Below, one piece after another: positions 19,333 through 28,719 of a DNA stretch of 64,000 nt. This DNA comes from Nostoc sp. 'Peltigera membranacea cyanobiont' 210A. GTDB taxonomy: Bacteria; Cyanobacteriota; Cyanobacteriia; Cyanobacteriales; Nostocaceae. The position numbers and the translations under genes are program-made. The notes under the pieces were generated by a model. It worked only from the letters and a program-made list of their open reading frames with translations. It had not been told where the DNA came from and did not search any database. Where the stretch lies: assembly GCF_002246015.1 (NCBI RefSeq), contig NZ_NOLJ01000005.1, positions 264,621 to 328,620 on the forward strand, read 5' to 3'. Position 1 is the first letter of the stretch. Each line of letters begins with the position of its first letter.

Positions 19333-19831
19333 AAAGGCACTCCAAGTTTTTGCACAAGTTAGTTAACAGTGTCAGATTTAAAAAAAAATTTAAGATTCGA
19401 CTGTATCTGAGTCAGAGTTTCGATATGGATTATGCATGATGTCAGGCTGCCGATCGGTATTTTTCGCAGCATGTATCTTTTATGTTACGAACAAGGTGTA
19501 TCTTGTTGTCAAATTTTTTGCTTCTAATTCCAGTATGATAAATTCTCACAAATGTTAAATCAGGTTTTTTACGGAGATTTTTTCGCCTTGTGGCGTCAGA
19601 AAGCGTTATGATTGTGTGCTTTATATCGAGATATCGGATTTTGAGTTTAAAGTCTTTATAGTAATCATTTAGATATAAATGTTTTTACTCAGTTATAGGA
19701 ATACTCCAGTACTGTTAAAGAGAATGTAATATTGAATACTAACATATAGATAAGCTATTTGGCTTGTAAAAACTCGTTGAATTAGGCTTGCAGTCCATAG
19801 GCGTAGCATATTGTATGATATTGTAATCAAA
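19333..19831. other. upstream region of the HD-GYP gene
   Basis: About 500 bases, AT-rich, between the GTG start of the HD-GYP gene and the 3' end of the methyltransferase gene. I see no ORF worth calling and no clear hairpin. It should contain the promoter of the HD-GYP gene. Confidence 0.4.
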
Positions 19832-20755
19832 CTACAAAGTAGTTCCCATAGAATCCCTGCCTTGTGTTTCCAATAGCCACCTTTTTCGCCAATGAGAGGC
19901 AGGTTCTAGACAAGAGGTTTGTTGCTCTTGTTGTCGCCGCCTGACTATGACTTCAGTTGGATCGCTCAATTGAGGATCGCGATAGGGAATAGCAGCACGA
20001 GTTAGCAAGTGTTCTTTTTCAACTTCTGAGAGGGTAGTGATTGGGAAATGGTCTTTAGACTCAGCATTTTGAGAATGTGTTGCCACGGTACCAGGCGATC
20101 GCCTTCCTACGGGTGGGGTAGAATATATAACCAAGCCAGCAGACAAAAGTGCTATACGTACAGCAGCAGCACAAGAATAGGTGGCTAATAAACCATCTGG
20201 ATGTAAACACAATGACAGATGTTTAATAAATTCAACAGTCCATAATTGAGGACACTGTGGTGGTGAAAAGGGATCGAGGAAAATTGCATCTGCCCAGAAA
20301 CCCGACTGACGTACTAGCGCGATCGTAGTTCTAGCATCGCCAATTAGTAGCTTCGCTTTCAGGCAAGGTGTTTGTACTTGATGCTCAAAAGCTAGCTTTT
20401 TCAAAATTTCAATATAGTTACAGTTCCAATTGTCGAATAATTGATGAGCGATCGCCGCTTGTGGCACTGCTGGATTCAGTTCTAAACCGATTACTTCAAC
20501 ACAACAACTAGGATTCACTGCCCAAATTGTTTGCAAAGCAGCAGCTGTGTTATATCCTAGACCATAACAAACATCCAATAGTCGCAAGACCGGTTTTTGC
20601 GCTGCTGTAGCCAGTTGAGTAGGTTCAACAAACTTGCAAAAACTTTCCTGCGTAGCTCCATAATGGCTGTGAAAGGATTCACCAAACTCTTGAGAGACAA
20701 AGGTGAAAGAACCATCTGCTGTTAACTTAGGTGTAAAATTCTCTAAGTCTGACAT
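19832..20755 (-). CDS. MnmC-like tRNA 5-methylaminomethyluridine methyltransferase (N-domain only)
   Basis: 307 residues. LLDVCYGLGYNTAAAL is the SAM-binding loop and LDPFSPPQCPQLWTVEF the DPF-type active-site segment of the DUF752/MnmC N-terminal methyltransferase, which finishes mnm5(s2)U at the tRNA wobble position. A second block PPVGRRSPGTVAT is also family-typical. The C-terminal FAD oxidase domain of enteric MnmC is absent, as in other cyanobacterial and plant-type single-domain versions. The gene is divergent from the sulfurtransferase gene with only 26 bases between starts, so they share a promoter region. Confidence 0.85.
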   Translation of the reverse strand: MSDLENFTPKLTADGSFTFVSQEFGESFHSHYGATQESFCKFVEPTQLATAAQKPVLRLLDVCYGLGYNTAAALQTIWAVNPSCCVEVIGLELNPAVPQAAIAHQLFDNWNCNYIEILKKLAFEHQVQTPCLKAKLLIGDARTTIALVRQSGFWADAIFLDPFSPPQCPQLWTVEFIKHLSLCLHPDGLLATYSCAAAVRIALLSAGLVIYSTPPVGRRSPGTVATHSQNAESKDHFPITTLSEVEKEHLLTRAAIPYRDPQLSDPTEVIVRRRQQEQQTSCLEPASHWRKRWLLETQGRDSMGTTL

Positions 20756-20781
20756 CTTATAAAAAAACTAAATAATGACTA

Positions 20782-21627
20782 ATGCCCAATACTTCGGCTT
20801 CGCTCAGTACAAGTCCCCAATTTGTTGTTTCGCCAGCTTGGCTGTTTGAACATCTAGAAGATCCGCAAGTCGTTATTGTGGATTGTCGCTTTTCTTTAGC
20901 CGATCCACAACTAGGACAACAACAGTATCAAAAAAGTCATATAGATGGGTCGTATTACTTAGATTTGAATCAGGATCTTTCCAGTCCAGTGGGTAAGCAT
21001 GGCGGGAGACATCCTTTACCTAACCCTAATGATATAGCTAACAAATTGGCAGCGATTGGGGTAAATTATCAAAAAAGTTTAGTTGTAGCTTATGATGATT
21101 CGCGCTTTGCCTTTGCAGCTCGTTTATGGTGGCTGTTGCGCTATCTAGGACATGAGCAAATAGCAGTATTGGATGGCGGCTTGGCTGGATGGCAAAAAGC
21201 TGGGTATTCTGTTACAGATGTTATTCCTTCCCCCCGAATGGGTACGTTTGTCTCTCAAGTACAAACAGAAAAGGTGGTAGATATTACAGCGGTGAAAAGC
21301 CGGAAAGATAGCCACGAGGTAGTATTGGTAGATTCAAGAGAGAGCGATCGCTACCGAGGCGAACGAGAGCCAATCGATCGAATTGCCGGACATATTCCCG
21401 GTGCAGTCAACTATCCCTGGCAAGAAGTTACAGACTCTTCCGGCTACTTACTCCCTCCAGAAGAACAACGCCGTCGGTGGGAAAAGCTAGAAACACCTGA
21501 AGAAATATTCGTATATTGCGGTTCTGGGGTTACTGCTTGTGTAAATTTACTTTCTTTAGAATTAGCTGGTATTAGCAAGGGTAAACTTTATGCTGGTAGC
21601 TGGAGTGATTGGATTTCCTATTTATAG
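20782..21627 (+). CDS. thiosulfate/3-mercaptopyruvate sulfurtransferase (two rhodanese domains)
   Basis: 281 residues, tandem rhodanese fold. Domain 1 (about 15-140) is inactive; domain 2 carries the catalytic cysteine in VYCGSGVTAC. HIPGAVNYPW and SWSDWI are family signatures. The enzyme transfers sulfane sulfur to cyanide or thiols. The first codons (MPNTSASLSTS) lie in repeat-like DNA (ACTAATGCCCAATACTTCGGCTTCGCTCAG, 20776 on), so the annotated start sits inside a repeat and the true start is uncertain; the conserved part begins at FVVSPAWL. Its neighbour is a divergent tRNA methyltransferase gene; a functional link through tRNA thiolation is possible but unproven. Confidence 0.9.
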   Translation: MPNTSASLSTSPQFVVSPAWLFEHLEDPQVVIVDCRFSLADPQLGQQQYQKSHIDGSYYLDLNQDLSSPVGKHGGRHPLPNPNDIANKLAAIGVNYQKSLVVAYDDSRFAFAARLWWLLRYLGHEQIAVLDGGLAGWQKAGYSVTDVIPSPRMGTFVSQVQTEKVVDITAVKSRKDSHEVVLVDSRESDRYRGEREPIDRIAGHIPGAVNYPWQEVTDSSGYLLPPEEQRRRWEKLETPEEIFVYCGSGVTACVNLLSLELAGISKGKLYAGSWSDWISYL

Positions 21628-21639
21628 TCATTAGTCATT

Positions 21640-21780
21640 GGTCACTTGTACTGAGCATACCCCTCTGGGGAAGCAAGCTACGCGTAGCGTCTCGAAGAGA
21701 AGCCGTTGGCGCAGCCTCTCGTAGAGAAGTATTGGTCATTAGTTTTTAATAAAGGATAAATCACAAAGGACAAATGACTA
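21640..21780. repeat. Nostoc-type palindromic repeat with heptamer-like flanks
   Basis: GCTACGCGTAGCGTCTCGAAG and GGCGCAGCCTCTCGTAGAGAAG at about 21667-21730 belong to the same repeat family as tracts at 14060, 38115 and 54475. TCATTAGTCATTGGTCA and ACAAATGACTAATGACAAAGG flank it. Confidence 0.55.
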
Positions 21781-21797
21781 ATGACAAAGGACAAATT

Positions 21798-23099
21798 TCA
21801 AAACTTACCTAATTGCAAACCATAATTAATACTGAAGAACCAACCATCAAAATCAATGTTTTCGGCGGTTGAACTACCTAAACTTACTCCAGCCTGGACA
21901 TTCATATAAATGGTATCGGATATTCGGTAATTTAAGTGTCCGAATATCCGATAAAATTCGTCTTCTCGATCGCGCTGTGTAAAGTCTGATAAATTCATTT
22001 GGTAGTCAATACCAACTTGGAGAGGCTTTTGTAAGTAGTAGTTCAGAGACACCCAAAAGGAATTGATTATCCGATTACGACTTTGGGGATCGGCAAAATT
22101 TACACTTAATTCGTAGTAGCTATTTAGGGTTAATCTTGAAGTTAAGGGATCTCGGCGTCCCAAAGACAGTTGTAGGGAATTTTCATTTAAAAAGCGATCG
22201 CCTGCTTTGAAGCTATCGAAGCGATCACTGTTGTTGGCATAAAATAAATGTTGATTGCTCCAACTGATTTCTCCAAACATTCGTTGGGATAGCTGCTGGT
22301 AAATACCGAGATTGAATCTCACCTGATTGTAATGATATTCTGACTGATTTATATAACGAATCAGATTGCCATCAATTGAGCCATTTACAAAAGTCTTAGA
22401 TCCCAAAGGGAAATATGTAGAGGCTAGTGTCAGTCCAGAAATAATTAAACCATCTTCTATGGGACTATCATTTGAGGAAAATATGTTACTCGTCTGGAAG
22501 TAGCCGACACGTCCTTGTAGATAGCCAATAGGTTTAAACTGAGGTACGGGTTGTTCTGTGGGTGGTGGTAGCTGTTGTTCTAGGGGTCGTAACCGCACCC
22601 GCAACCCCAATTCGCGATCGCTATCAGATTCAAACGGTTGTTTTGGCGATCGTAGCAGCTCTATCAACCTCTCTCGCCTTTGAGAATACTCTGTCTCAGG
22701 TAAATTTAATAGTTGCTCCTTTGAGTCTGAAGGAGATATGGGCAAATTATTTGGCTGCGATTCTAGCTGTGGCGGGTCATTTTGCTTTTGAGTATCTATA
22801 GGTTCTTCGGTTTGATCTGGGATTTGAGTCGTTTCTGGTGTTTGCTGTGCCAGATTTAACGGCATTCGAGAGTCTAAAGTATGTGACTCACTCGACAGCT
22901 TGCACAAAGAATTAATTGCTTTTTGCTGCAACTTATGACATAACTGCTCATGAGTTAGCTGTGTAGTTGCTAAATTACTAGTATGCAAAACATCTGTAAT
23001 TGTAGATTCTGCCGCATCTACTCTAATGCAACACCAGTTTCCACCACTGGACGTTAACAAAATACAAAAAAACAAATTTTTCCAGTTCTTGAGTCGCAT
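21798..23099 (-). CDS. outer-membrane beta-barrel protein (porin-like, unassigned family)
   Basis: 433 residues from the ATG at 23099, chosen because MRLKNWKNLFFCILL then makes a proper signal peptide; longer starts exist up to a TTG at 23144. The first half after the signal is Pro/Gln/Thr-rich and probably disordered. From about residue 190 to the end there are regularly alternating aromatic/polar strands (LGLRVRLRPL, RVGYFQTSN, YYLQKPLQVGIDYQMN) and the protein finishes LQLGKF, a C-terminal phenylalanine typical of barrels recognised by BamA. A role in the outer membrane is well supported; substrate or family is not recognised. Confidence 0.7.
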   Translation of the reverse strand: MRLKNWKNLFFCILLTSSGGNWCCIRVDAAESTITDVLHTSNLATTQLTHEQLCHKLQQKAINSLCKLSSESHTLDSRMPLNLAQQTPETTQIPDQTEEPIDTQKQNDPPQLESQPNNLPISPSDSKEQLLNLPETEYSQRRERLIELLRSPKQPFESDSDRELGLRVRLRPLEQQLPPPTEQPVPQFKPIGYLQGRVGYFQTSNIFSSNDSPIEDGLIISGLTLASTYFPLGSKTFVNGSIDGNLIRYINQSEYHYNQVRFNLGIYQQLSQRMFGEISWSNQHLFYANNSDRFDSFKAGDRFLNENSLQLSLGRRDPLTSRLTLNSYYELSVNFADPQSRNRIINSFWVSLNYYLQKPLQVGIDYQMNLSDFTQRDREDEFYRIFGHLNYRISDTIYMNVQAGVSLGSSTAENIDFDGWFFSINYGLQLGKF

Positions 23100-23144
23100 C
23101 TGGTTAGATCGCATTGATTGCGTTTGGCAAATGTAGACCCACAA

Positions 23145-23749
23145 GCTGTATCGGAAGTTCCGACTACAAAGATACAGTTGATTGCATCTATTTTAGCTTT
23201 GTAGGTATATACTGAAACTACAAACTAAAATTGCTTCTTTTCGGATTTTGCCCAGATTTTTTTTGTAAAACTGAGATGCTCCGATAAAATTCCTGCTTAA
23301 ATTTTAGTGAAATACAGCCAGTGGGTAATTTCACAACAAATCTTAGCAAGTTATTGTCCCCCATAATTAATGATCCTCTGCCTGAAGTGATTATAAAGGA
23401 TTATATGTAAGGTACTTCTCGTTTAATTTTTTCTATCAAATACTAACTTTTCAATCTCCCACAGACTTTATTGCATACAATTTCATTTTCTGAAGGAAAA
23501 CTTAAATCAATTAAATACATATAGGAATCCAATTTTATTGATGAACTTGCTTGCATAGATAAGGAATATGTGGACACGAAAAAAAGTAATAGATGTATGC
23601 TGAGTTTTTTCAAACAATCAAATATTAGCCATTTGTTTTATTTATTATTATTTTATGCATTAAATCTAAATTAAAATTTAAACTAATTTACCTAAAAAAC
23701 CCCTTACAACAATTAGCATTAGCTTAAAATTTAATTTTTATGATATTAG
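23145..23749. other. AT-rich region upstream of the FecR gene
   Basis: About 600 bases, strongly AT-rich in 23580-23740, between the divergently transcribed barrel gene and FecR gene. I find no ORF and no convincing hairpin. Promoters for both genes should be here. Confidence 0.4.
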
Positions 23750-24697
23750 TTGAAGCTCAAAATTTCTCAAACTATGTTTTATAAATCGTTTCCATTATTG
23801 GTGATTGGTTTATGGGGACTGATAGTACTGCCTTTGCCAAATCGGGTAAGTGCTATAACTCCTCTAACGCGAGCAGAGATTCAGAACCTCCGCAACATCG
23901 TACAACTAATACCCAAAGATAAATTGAAGAAACGTGCTGCACGCAAATTAGATGCAATGACTCCTGGGGACGGGCTGTCAACTGGCCGAGCTTCTCTAGC
24001 AGATTTGCGTTTTAATGATGGCTCTTTGGCACGAGTTGGAGAACAGGCGTTATTTCAATTTTTGCCGAAGACTCGTGACTTTAAACTGACAAACGGGACT
24101 GTGTTGTTGCTCATCCCACCAGGAAAGGGGCAAACACGTATACAAACACCAAATGCAGCAGCAGCAATTCGTGGTTCAGCATTATTTGTACGCTACGACC
24201 AACAAACAGACACTACGATTGTAGGTGCGCTGACAAATAGCGGTATTGAAGTTTCTAACAAGAAAGCTTCTCAAACTCAGGTGTTGGAAGCAGGGCAAAT
24301 GGTGATTATAGTTAAAGGCGAATTTCAGAGGTTATATGATTTTGATCTCAGAAATTTTTATGAAACGAGCCAGATGGTTCGGGAACTTGATTTGAACAGG
24401 CAGAGTCCTGTGCCTACAAACGATCCTGCAATCACCAGTGTTCAAGCTGAAACTGCTGCGGCTTTGGAAGCACAGCCACCAATAAAAGGCGAGGAAATGC
24501 AGCTAACTCGTCCTAATAGCCCAACAGATCCAACACCCGTAACCTCAACAGATCCAACACCCGTAACCTCAACAGATCCAAAACCCGTAACCTCAACAGA
24601 TCCAAAACCCGTAACCTCAACAGATCCAAAACCCGTAACCTCAACAGATCCAAAACCCGTAACCTCAACAGATCCAAAACCCGTCTGGATCTGTTGA
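23750..24697 (+). CDS. FecR-domain protein, C-terminal repeat tail cut short by an inverted repeat block
   Basis: 315 residues from TTG at 23750; ATG at 23774 is the alternative. A signal peptide (KLKISQ...IVLPLPNRVSA) precedes a FecR domain: LADLRFNDGSLARVGEQALF, then LTNGTVLLLIPPGKGQTRIQTPNAAAAIRG (given here only as landmarks) around residues 80-150. In cyanobacteria such proteins are exported and may bind envelope partners. The tail is Ser-Thr-Asp-Pro-(Thr/Lys)-Pro-Val-Thr repeated seven times. It ends abruptly in PVWIC-stop where the repeat DNA turns to the opposite orientation; forward repeats resume after 24885 and end in TPTDSPST and a stop at 24990-24992, likely the original end. Confidence 0.75.
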   Translation: MKLKISQTMFYKSFPLLVIGLWGLIVLPLPNRVSAITPLTRAEIQNLRNIVQLIPKDKLKKRAARKLDAMTPGDGLSTGRASLADLRFNDGSLARVGEQALFQFLPKTRDFKLTNGTVLLLIPPGKGQTRIQTPNAAAAIRGSALFVRYDQQTDTTIVGALTNSGIEVSNKKASQTQVLEAGQMVIIVKGEFQRLYDFDLRNFYETSQMVRELDLNRQSPVPTNDPAITSVQAETAAALEAQPPIKGEEMQLTRPNSPTDPTPVTSTDPTPVTSTDPKPVTSTDPKPVTSTDPKPVTSTDPKPVTSTDPKPVWIC

Positions 24698-24992
24698 GGT
24701 TACAGGTGTTGGTGTTACGGGCGTTGGATCTATCGGCGTTACGGGTGTTGGATCTGTCGAGGTTACAGGTGTTGGTGTTACGGGCGTTGGATCTATCGGC
24801 GTTACGGGTGTTGGATCTGTCGAGGTTACAGGTGTTGGTGTTACGGGCGTTGGATCTATCGGCGTTACGGGTGTTGGATCTGTCACACCTGTAACCTCAA
24901 CAGATCCAACACCCGTAACCCCAACTGACCCAACACCCGTAACCCCAACAGATCCAACACCTGTAACCCCAACTGACTCTCCAAGTACATAA
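24523..24992. repeat. tandem repeat array with an inverted central block
   Basis: 24523-24682 consists of 24-bp units (ACAGATCCAAAACCCGTAAC plus CTCA). About 24683-24885 is the same kind of sequence in reverse complement, in 63-bp units that on the minus strand read DPTPVTPIDPTPVTPTPVTST, three copies. 24886-24992 returns to forward orientation. Junctions fall at CAGATCC/GGATCTG inverted pairs. Left forward repeats are in phase with the FecR frame; right ones are in a different phase, so a simple flip would not by itself rejoin the whole frame. Confidence 0.8.
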
Positions 24993-25039
24993 AAATTGCT
25001 AATGGGGGTAAAAAATGCTCTGCGAACGTCGAAGGCAGT

Positions 25040-25240
25040 ACGTTTTATCATAATTTTACGTAAGTCCTGTGGAATTTAGCTGCTCCAATGCGATAGCACA
25101 GACTTATGCTCGACTAGGGGCAGAACTATACAACTGTTAACTACTGCCTTTACAAGCCGCCAAAGCAAAAAGTGATATTCCCTACGACCAGATAGCATCT
25201 GCTAACGCTAGATTAAATCAAGGACAGGACTTACACAGCG
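25040..25240 (+). pseudogene. possible coding remnant (unassigned)
   Basis: Between the FecR array and the reductase gene, one forward frame reads NAIAQTYARLGAELYNC, a stop, then LLPLQAAKAKSDIPYDQ and IASANARLNQGQDL without a start. It looks like the relic of a helical protein but is too short to assign. The rest of 24993-25325 shows nothing. Confidence 0.2.
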
Positions 25241-25325
25241 TTCACCGGATATCCTTATATAGTTCAATCACTTTCTGTGTGTAAGTTCCCAGGAACTCAC
25301 TTGTTGCTAAAGAGAACATAAACTT

Positions 25326-26702
25326 ATGACTTTTGATTACGACCTGTTTGTAATTGGTGCGGGTTCTGGAGGTTTGGCGGCTTCCAAACGAGCGGCTAGC
25401 TACGGCGCAAAAGTGGCGATCGCTGAATATGATTTAGTTGGTGGCACTTGTGTGATTCGCGGTTGCGTTCCCAAAAAACTCATGGTCTATGGCTCTCACT
25501 TTCCCGAACTGTTCAGTGACGCTTCAGGCTATGGCTGGAAAATAGGTAATGCTGAATTTGACTGGGAATATTTCATTACATCTATAGATAAGGAAGTTCG
25601 GCGGCTGTCGCAGCTACATATCAACTTCTTAGAAAAAGCTGGAGTGGCACTAATTTCTGGTCGCGCCACATTGGTAGATCCCCACACTGTAGAAGTTGAT
25701 GGACGTAAAATTACAGCAGACAAAATTTTAATTGCTGTTGGTGGGCGTCCTGTAAAGCCAGATTTACCAGGGATGGAACATGGCATTACCTCTAACGAAA
25801 TCTTTCATCTAAAAGAACAACCAAAACACATCGTCATTATTGGCGCTGGTTATATCGGCACGGAATTTGCTTGTATTATGCGCGGTTTGGGTTCTAAAGT
25901 GACACAAATTACCAGAGGTGAAAAGATTTTAAATGGTTTTGATGAAGATGTCCGTATAGAAATTGAAGAGGGTATGACGAACCACGGAATTCGCTTGATT
26001 AAGAATAATGTGGTGAAAGCAATTGAACGTGTCCCAGAAGGGTTGAAACTGACTTTATCAGGGGATGACCAAGAACCACTAATTGCCGACGCGTTTTTAG
26101 TAGCGACCGGTCGAACCCCCAATGTAGATGGATTAGGTTTAGAAAACGCTGGGGTTGATATTGTGGCTAGTTCTATCGAAGGGCCTGGATACCCTACCAC
26201 AAGTGCGATCGCAGTCAATGAATATAGTCAAACTAGTCAACCGAATATTTTTGCTGTTGGCGATGTCACCGACCGAATCAATTTAACTCCCGTGGCCATT
26301 GGCGAAGGTCGCGCCTTTGCCGATAGCGAATTTGGGAATAATCGCCGCGAATTCAGTCACGAAACTGTGCCCACAGCCATATTTTCTAGCCCAGAAGCCG
26401 CAACAGTCGGCTGGACAGAAGCCGAAGCACGGGAAAAACTTGGTGATGCCGTCAAAATTTTTCGCACTCGCTTCCGCCCCATGTACCACAGTTTGACTGG
26501 TAAGCAAGAGAAGACAATGATGAAGTTGGTGGTTGATGGCAACACCGACAAAGTTCTAGGCGCTCACATGGTAGGTGAAAGTGCCGCTGAGATTATCCAA
26601 GGTGTAGCGATCGCAGTCAAGATGGGCGCAACCAAAAAAGACTTTGATGCTACTGTGGGTGTCCATCCCTCAGCCGCAGAGGAATTTGTCACAATGCGCT
26701 AA
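25326..26702 (+). CDS. gor: glutathione-disulfide reductase
   Basis: 458 residues. FAD-binding GAGSGGLAASKRAA at 11-24; redox-active disulfide C42/C47 in GGTCVIRGCVPKKL; NADP-binding GAGYIGTEFA in the second Rossmann domain; C-terminal HPSAAEEFVTM with the His-Glu pair of the interface domain. This is the two-dinucleotide-binding flavoprotein that reduces GSSG with NADPH in the cytosol, here of the plant/cyanobacterial type. Length is normal. No operon partner. Confidence 0.95.
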   Translation: MTFDYDLFVIGAGSGGLAASKRAASYGAKVAIAEYDLVGGTCVIRGCVPKKLMVYGSHFPELFSDASGYGWKIGNAEFDWEYFITSIDKEVRRLSQLHINFLEKAGVALISGRATLVDPHTVEVDGRKITADKILIAVGGRPVKPDLPGMEHGITSNEIFHLKEQPKHIVIIGAGYIGTEFACIMRGLGSKVTQITRGEKILNGFDEDVRIEIEEGMTNHGIRLIKNNVVKAIERVPEGLKLTLSGDDQEPLIADAFLVATGRTPNVDGLGLENAGVDIVASSIEGPGYPTTSAIAVNEYSQTSQPNIFAVGDVTDRINLTPVAIGEGRAFADSEFGNNRREFSHETVPTAIFSSPEAATVGWTEAEAREKLGDAVKIFRTRFRPMYHSLTGKQEKTMMKLVVDGNTDKVLGAHMVGESAAEIIQGVAIAVKMGATKKDFDATVGVHPSAAEEFVTMR

Positions 26703-26805
26703 TAAAACTTAGGAGTGAGCAGTTGTGAGTTATGAATTATAAGTGAGCCACAATAATTGATAAATCTTTATTTATCAACACTCAATAATTTTTAACTCCT
26801 AACTA

Positions 26806-27450
26806 TTGACAACTTTGGACTACATATATCTTCACGGATTTGCTTCTAGCCCTAAATCTGCCAAAGCGCAGGATATAAGCGATCGCTTTACCCAAATTCA
26901 CACAAAGCTGAAAATTCCCGATCTCAATGCAGGCGATTTTTCCCAGTTGACAATCACTCGTCAGATCGCTCAAGTTGCCGCAGAATTAAACAATGATTCT
27001 ACACCAGTAACGCTGATTGGCTCAAGTTTGGGTGGTTTAACTGCCGCCCACTTGGGACAGCAAAATTTACAAGTGCAACGCTTAGTTTTGCTAGCACCAG
27101 CTTTTGGATTTTTATCCCATTGGTTGCCTAAGCTAGGAGATGAAGAAGTACAGCGTTGGCAGCAAGAAAAATCTATCATGGTCTACCACTACGGGGAAGA
27201 GCGATTAATTCCTTTAAGTTACGATTTCGTCATAGATGCTGCCCAATACCAAGAAAAACTTTTGCAACGTCCTATATCCACGCTAATTTTGCACGGCAAA
27301 AAGGATGAAGTCATTCCTATCGAAGCTAGTCGTGACTTTGCGCGTTTTCGTCCTTGGGTGCAGGTAATCGAGCTCGACAGCGATCACGCCTTGGGTAATG
27401 TTATGGAAGAAATTTGGCAGGCAATTCACCTCTTTTGCCAATTACCTTAA
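26806..27450 (+). CDS. YqiA-like alpha/beta-hydrolase
   Basis: 214 residues from a TTG; no ATG lies near the conserved start YIYLHGFASSPKS. The nucleophile elbow is GSSLGG with Ser74 in TLIGSSLGGLTA; LILHGKKDEVIPI carries the acid and DSDHALG the histidine, so the triad is complete. The family (UPF0227/YqiA) comprises small cytosolic esterases of uncertain natural substrate. There is no clear Shine-Dalgarno site upstream of the TTG. It stands alone between gor and hisC. Confidence 0.85.
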   Translation: MTTLDYIYLHGFASSPKSAKAQDISDRFTQIHTKLKIPDLNAGDFSQLTITRQIAQVAAELNNDSTPVTLIGSSLGGLTAAHLGQQNLQVQRLVLLAPAFGFLSHWLPKLGDEEVQRWQQEKSIMVYHYGEERLIPLSYDFVIDAAQYQEKLLQRPISTLILHGKKDEVIPIEASRDFARFRPWVQVIELDSDHALGNVMEEIWQAIHLFCQLP

Positions 27451-27484
27451 AGCTGTAAAATATTAAACTCACACATAACGAATA

Positions 27485-27562
27485 TTCTGAGTCATTTGTC
27501 CTTTGTTAGTTACTAATGACCAATGACTAATGACCAATGACTAATGACTAATGACTAAAACT
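27485..27562 (+). repeat. heptanucleotide tandem repeat (AATGACY-type) running into hisC
   Basis: Copies of AATGACC/AATGACT follow each other from about 27510 to 27556. The last copy supplies the ATG at 27551 read as the first codon of hisC. Related tracts occur at 38200-38262 and 21740-21785. Confidence 0.7.
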
Positions 27563-28711
27563 ATGCTTCCCTTCATCCGGTCAGATTTAGCCCAATTCAC
27601 CGCCTATAAACCTCATCCTAGCAGCGATACAGCCGATTCTGTCGCCACACAGTTCGATCGGCTAGATACAAATGAAAGCCCTTACGATTTACCACCTGAG
27701 TTAAAAGAGAAGCTGGCGTGGACTTATCAGCAAGTAATTGAAACAAATCGTTATCCTGATGGCGGACATGAAACACTTAAGGATGCGATCGCACAGTACG
27801 TTAATCAGTCAGCCGCCCTCTCATCATCCTTATTTACTGCTGCCAATATTTCTGTTGGTAATGGTTCAGATGAACTAATCCGCTCTTTATTAATCGCCAC
27901 CTGTCTAGGAGGAGAAGGCTCAATTCTGGTTTCCAATCCTACTTTCTCGATGTACGGGATTTTGGCGCAAACTTTGGGCATTCCTGTAGTGGCGGTGGGG
28001 AGAAATGAAACAAATTTTGAAATTGACATTAGCGCTGCACAGTCTGCGATCGAACAAACTCAAAATCCCCCCATTCGAGTAGTTTTCGTAGTACATCCCA
28101 ATTCACCGACTGCTAACAGCTTAACTGCGGCAGAGTTGACATGGTTAAGAAGTTTGCCACAGCATATCTTGGTAGTAATTGATGAAGCTTACTTTGAATT
28201 CAGCCAAACTACCCTAGTAGGTGAATTAGCACAGCATCCTAATTGGGTGATATTACGCACTTTTTCTAAAGCTTTCCGATTGGCATCTCTCCGTATTGGT
28301 TATTGCATTGCTCATCCCGAAGCGATCGCCATTTTAGAAAAAGTTCGCTTACCCTACAATCTCCCCAGCTTTTCCCTAGCAGCTGCCTTAGTTGGTTTAC
28401 AAAATCGTACACTCTTGCTGAAATCAATTCCCCAAACCCTGAGTGAACGAGCCAAACTCATCGAATTTTTATCCCAGCAACCAGAACTACAAATTACTCC
28501 AAGTGCTGCCAACTTTATTTACCTACGTCTTAAACCAAATGCTTTTAATTCACAAGAAGCTGCTTTAAAAACTTTCCACCAGAAACTTAGAACACTCGGC
28601 ACTCTTGTACGGCACATTAGTGGAGGATTACGAATTACTGTCGGAACGATAGAAGAAAACGCCCGCACCGTTAATCGAGTAAAAGCTGCTTTGGCAAATT
28701 TGTCATCTTAG
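27551..28711 (+). CDS. hisC: histidinol-phosphate aminotransferase
   Basis: 386 residues from ATG 27551; the second ATG at 27563 (MLPFIRSDL) is a more natural start because the first lies inside a heptamer repeat. Fold-type I PLP enzyme: [11 protein letters not shown] near the start, [36 protein letters not shown], and the PLP-binding lysine in [16 protein letters not shown] (about 240). It converts imidazole-acetol phosphate and glutamate to histidinol phosphate in histidine synthesis. No other his genes are nearby, as is usual in cyanobacteria. Confidence 0.93.
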   Translation: MTKTMLPFIRSDLAQFTAYKPHPSSDTADSVATQFDRLDTNESPYDLPPELKEKLAWTYQQVIETNRYPDGGHETLKDAIAQYVNQSAALSSSLFTAANISVGNGSDELIRSLLIATCLGGEGSILVSNPTFSMYGILAQTLGIPVVAVGRNETNFEIDISAAQSAIEQTQNPPIRVVFVVHPNSPTANSLTAAELTWLRSLPQHILVVIDEAYFEFSQTTLVGELAQHPNWVILRTFSKAFRLASLRIGYCIAHPEAIAILEKVRLPYNLPSFSLAAALVGLQNRTLLLKSIPQTLSERAKLIEFLSQQPELQITPSAANFIYLRLKPNAFNSQEAALKTFHQKLRTLGTLVRHISGGLRITVGTIEENARTVNRVKAALANLSS

Positions 28712-28719
28712 CAATTTAC

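Noticed and set aside
24665..25051. Minus-strand 128-codon ORF through the FecR repeat array
   Set aside because: Long frames in both directions are produced by the low-complexity repeats; no start context or domain outside the repeats.
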